Source of the DNA: an uncultured bacterium
GTDB lineage: Bacteria > Verrucomicrobiota > Kiritimatiellia > CAIKKV01
Length of the DNA stretch: 8,456 bases
Direction of reading: 5' to 3'
Assembly (NCBI GenBank): GCA_903828035.1
Contig: CAIKKV010000030.1
Coordinates: 1 to 8,456, forward strand
A model generated the notes under the pieces. The model was not told the origin of the DNA. It saw only the letters and a list, made by a program, of their open reading frames with translations, and searched no databases. Shown here piece after piece: positions 6,844-8,456 of this stretch. Positions within the stretch are counted from its first letter, which is position 1. Each line of letters starts with the position of its first letter. Position numbers and translations under genes: made by a program.

Positions 6844-6894
6844 TGTCGCGACTCTTTGAAAATGTCCCCTTGCGGACTCAATAGAAATGTCCCC
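6844..6894. repeat. Left end of the insertion sequence: two tandem motif copies
   Basis: AAATGTCCCC occurs at 6860-6869 and 6885-6894, 25 nt apart, each preceded by a GACTC-containing segment. These are probable transposase-binding sites. Shorter AAATGTC matches at 6841 and 6827 extend the series outward in degenerate form. The whole stretch is inverted relative to the right end. Confidence 0.75.
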
Positions 6895-6901
6895 ATATGA
6901 A

Positions 6902-6915
6902 CCTCCGCAAGGAGG
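6902..6915 (+). promoter_or_regulatory. Hairpin enclosing the transposase ribosome-binding site
   Basis: CCTCC (6902-6906) and GGAGG (6911-6915) form a perfect 5-bp stem closed by the GNRA-type tetraloop GCAA. The GGAGG half is the Shine-Dalgarno sequence for the ATG at 6920, so folding would hide it. Such sequestration is known in other insertion sequences as a way to limit transposase synthesis; here it is inferred from the sequence only. Confidence 0.45.
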
Positions 6916-6919
6916 GGCG

Positions 6920-8299
6920 ATGGAGGAACTACGAATGAGTGTCAAGGAACGGCGTAAAATGGAACTGCTAAGCCAAGTAAAAAAGAAGAAGCAGAGCTTG
7001 CTCAGCGTGGCACTTCAACTGCGGGTCTCCTACCGGCAGATGAAGCGCGTCTGGAAGCGCTACAAGGCTCAAGGCGACGCTGGGCTAGTCCACCTCGGTC
7101 GAGGGCGGCGGTCGAACCGTGCGCGGCCCCTGGAGGAACAGGAGGCGGTTCTGGAGCTATACGCCAAGCGGTATCCTGACTTCGGACCTGTGCTCGCCAG
7201 TGAGCACTTGAAAACTGACGATCACATTGAGGTGGATCATGAGACCTTGCGACGCTGGTTGCTGGCCAATGGCCTATGGGAGCAGCGGCGGAACCGGGCC
7301 CAGCACCGCAAGGCAAGGGAGCGCCGAGGCCGTTGGGGGGAGTTGGTCCAGATGGACGGCTCCGAGCACGACTGGTTCGAAGGCCGCGGGCCCAGGTTGA
7401 CCATGATGGTGATGATTGATGATGCGACCAACCGGACCCTGTCCCGATTCTATCCGGCGGAGGACACCGCCAGCGCGTATGATATCTTCGAGCGCTATGC
7501 CCGGCAATACGGACTGCCGGGGGCGCTTTACCCGGACCGCGACAGCATCTACATCTGCACCCGGGAAGCTCGGATTGATGAGGATTTACAAGGGATTGGG
7601 CCTGAAACACAGTTCGCCCGAGCCATGCGGGAACTGGGTGTGGGGCTCATCCCAGCCTATTCACCTCAGGCGAAAGGGCGGGTGGAACGTCGCCATCAAG
7701 TGTTTCAAGATCGACTAGTCAAGGAGATGCGCTTGCGCGGGATCTCTACGATGGAGGCAGCCAATGACTACCTCGACCAGGAGTTTCTGAAGGATCTCAA
7801 CAAGCGCTTTACGCTGCCGCCCCGCGAACCCCACAACGCCCATCGCCCCTGTCCCGCTCGCACGTCGTTGGACCTGACCTTGTGCTGGAAGGAGACCCGC
7901 GTGGTCGCCAAGGACTGGACCATCCGCTGGAAGAACCTGCGCTTCCAGATCCCGGACCGTTACGCCCACCTGCGTCTGCCTGGCCACTCCGTCGACGTCT
8001 GTGAGTTGCGTGACGGCCGCCGGTTGGCCTTCTACAAGGGCAAAAACCTATGCCTCCAAGAGGCACCCGCGCCGATGCCCGCCCTGTCCGAGCCGACGAT
8101 CCCCGCCACTTTCCTGCACAAGCCACCCAGCTGCCACAAGCCCTCTCTGGATCATCCTTGGCGAAGCCGAGGGATCAGAACGCGCCCCGCACCCCCGCAC
8201 TCCTCCGACGAGCTCAGTATGGCCCATTCTCGGAGAGCGGGGGGCGGGGCGCCAGAAAAACCGGCCCTCGCCGGCACAACCCAAAGGGGACATTTCTAA
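6920..8299 (+). CDS. ISNCY-like DDE transposase
   Basis: This 459-residue transposase catalyses cutting and strand transfer of its insertion sequence. Residues about 5-60 form a helix-turn-helix domain (LSVALQLRVSYRQMKRVWKRY), followed by a second DNA-binding segment (ETLRRWLLANGLWEQRR, 108-124). The integrase-like catalytic core follows: D146 in QMDGSEHDWFEG, D206 in LYPDRDSIY, and E256 in SPQAKGRVERRH. All three acidic residues are present, so the enzyme may be active. The C-terminal region has DWTIRWKNLRFQIPDRY, then a proline-rich tail with HPWR. The last residues (GHF) and the stop codon are encoded by the inner right-end repeat. I chose the ATG at 6920 because GGAGG lies just upstream. 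The ATG at 6935, preceded by GGAGGA, is an equally plausible start. No frameshift or internal stop is seen. Confidence 0.94.
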   Translation: MEELRMSVKERRKMELLSQVKKKKQSLLSVALQLRVSYRQMKRVWKRYKAQGDAGLVHLGRGRRSNRARPLEEQEAVLELYAKRYPDFGPVLASEHLKTDDHIEVDHETLRRWLLANGLWEQRRNRAQHRKARERRGRWGELVQMDGSEHDWFEGRGPRLTMMVMIDDATNRTLSRFYPAEDTASAYDIFERYARQYGLPGALYPDRDSIYICTREARIDEDLQGIGPETQFARAMRELGVGLIPAYSPQAKGRVERRHQVFQDRLVKEMRLRGISTMEAANDYLDQEFLKDLNKRFTLPPREPHNAHRPCPARTSLDLTLCWKETRVVAKDWTIRWKNLRFQIPDRYAHLRLPGHSVDVCELRDGRRLAFYKGKNLCLQEAPAPMPALSEPTIPATFLHKPPSCHKPSLDHPWRSRGIRTRPAPPHSSDELSMAHSRRAGGGAPEKPALAGTTQRGHF

Positions 8300-8337
8300 C
8301 GAGTTATTTCAGGGGACATTTCTAACGAGTCTTGACA
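8286..8337. repeat. Right end of the insertion sequence: two tandem motif copies
   Basis: The 19-nt segment GGGGACATTTCTAACGAGT occurs identically at 8286-8304 and 8312-8330, 26 nt apart, and the element then closes with TTGACA (8332-8337). Read in reverse, it matches the two units at the left end. The inner copy overlaps the transposase stop codon. Confidence 0.8.
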
Positions 8338-8456
8338 ATACGCGTAAGTCCTGTCGCCAAGCCCGATACCCATCGTAATCGACGCTTCCACATCGATAAA
8401 AAAGCTCTTGGCTTCTCTGAAATCATTTGTGATGTAATGCCAGTGGTTGGCATTTC
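8296..8456 (-). pseudogene. Possible interrupted gene fragment entering from the right edge
   Basis: Reading leftward from the window edge, one frame gives about 39 protein-like residues containing NHWHYITNDFREAKSFF and DVEASITMGIGLGD, up to 8338. It then crosses into the insertion-sequence end, which adds CQDSLEMSPEITR and a TAG at 8298-8296. This would fit a gene whose C-terminus was replaced when the element inserted. The stretch is visibly richer in A and T than the rest of the window. I do not recognise the family. A second minus frame and one plus frame are also open over these 119 nt, so the assignment is tentative and rests on the more natural amino-acid make-up of this frame. Confidence 0.35.

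Larger units (their letters stand above)
6844..8337 (+). mobile_element. Insertion sequence, ISNCY-like, about 1.49 kb
   Basis: The element has one transposase gene spanning nearly its whole length, flanked by inverted repeats. The outer repeat units, read inward from 6844 and from 8337, are both 26 nt, begin TGTC, contain GACTC and end AAATGTCCCC. They match at 21 of 26 positions. A second, similar unit lies just inside each end. No duplicated target is evident: the left flank reads CCGGAAA and the right flank ATACGCG. The left boundary is uncertain, because another TGTCAA (6830-6835), identical to the right-end hexamer, lies 14 nt farther out. The element separates the beta-propeller gene from a possible truncated gene on the right. 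ISNCY assignment rests on the transposase motifs recalled from that family. Confidence 0.85.

Noticed and set aside
8332..8360. Outward promoter from the right end of the insertion sequence (TTGACA)
   Set aside because: No acceptable -10 hexamer occurs 15-19 nt downstream.

Overview
The window is high-GC bacterial chromosomal DNA carrying six recognisable protein genes and one insertion sequence. No rRNA, tRNA or CRISPR array is visible. A type-2 (eukaryote-like) isoleucyl-tRNA synthetase, a Trp-repressor-family regulator and a large secreted beta-propeller protein would fit a free-living bacterium of the Planctomycetes-Verrucomicrobia-Chlamydiae/Kiritimatiellota type. That taxonomic guess is weak, because no marker gene in the window settles it.

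Layout. Positions 1-1476 (minus strand) hold a compact two-gene unit: a 97-residue TrpR-like regulator, then ileS starting 2 nt after its stop codon. ileS runs off the left edge, so only its first 393 codons are present. Positions 1636-2316 (minus) encode a 226-residue SGNH/GDSL-type hydrolase. The 261-nt gap to the divergent corA contains two tandem copies of a 38-bp GC-rich hairpin repeat. Positions 2578-3639 (plus) encode a CorA Mg2+/metal channel with an intact GMN signature. It converges, with only 27 nt between, on a 1038-residue exported beta-propeller protein (3667-6783, minus) whose promoter abuts an insertion sequence.

The insertion sequence (about 6844-8337) has a full-length DDE transposase that looks like the ISNCY group. 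Each end carries two tandem copies of a roughly 26-bp motif in inverted orientation. The transposase ribosome-binding site sits in a small GCAA-loop hairpin. To its right are 119 nt of lower-GC DNA that may encode the interrupted end of a minus-strand gene.

How the parts relate. Most genes look like independent housekeeping functions: translation, amino-acid regulation, hydrolysis, metal transport and an exported protein. The two genuine connections are the trpR-ileS transcription unit and the junction between the insertion sequence and the beta-propeller promoter, where a perfect TTGACA lies within 14 nt of the element's inferred end. I found no convincing new defence or mobile system. The best leads are the trpR-ileS coupling, the hairpin repeats, and the promoter and gene junctions around the insertion sequence.
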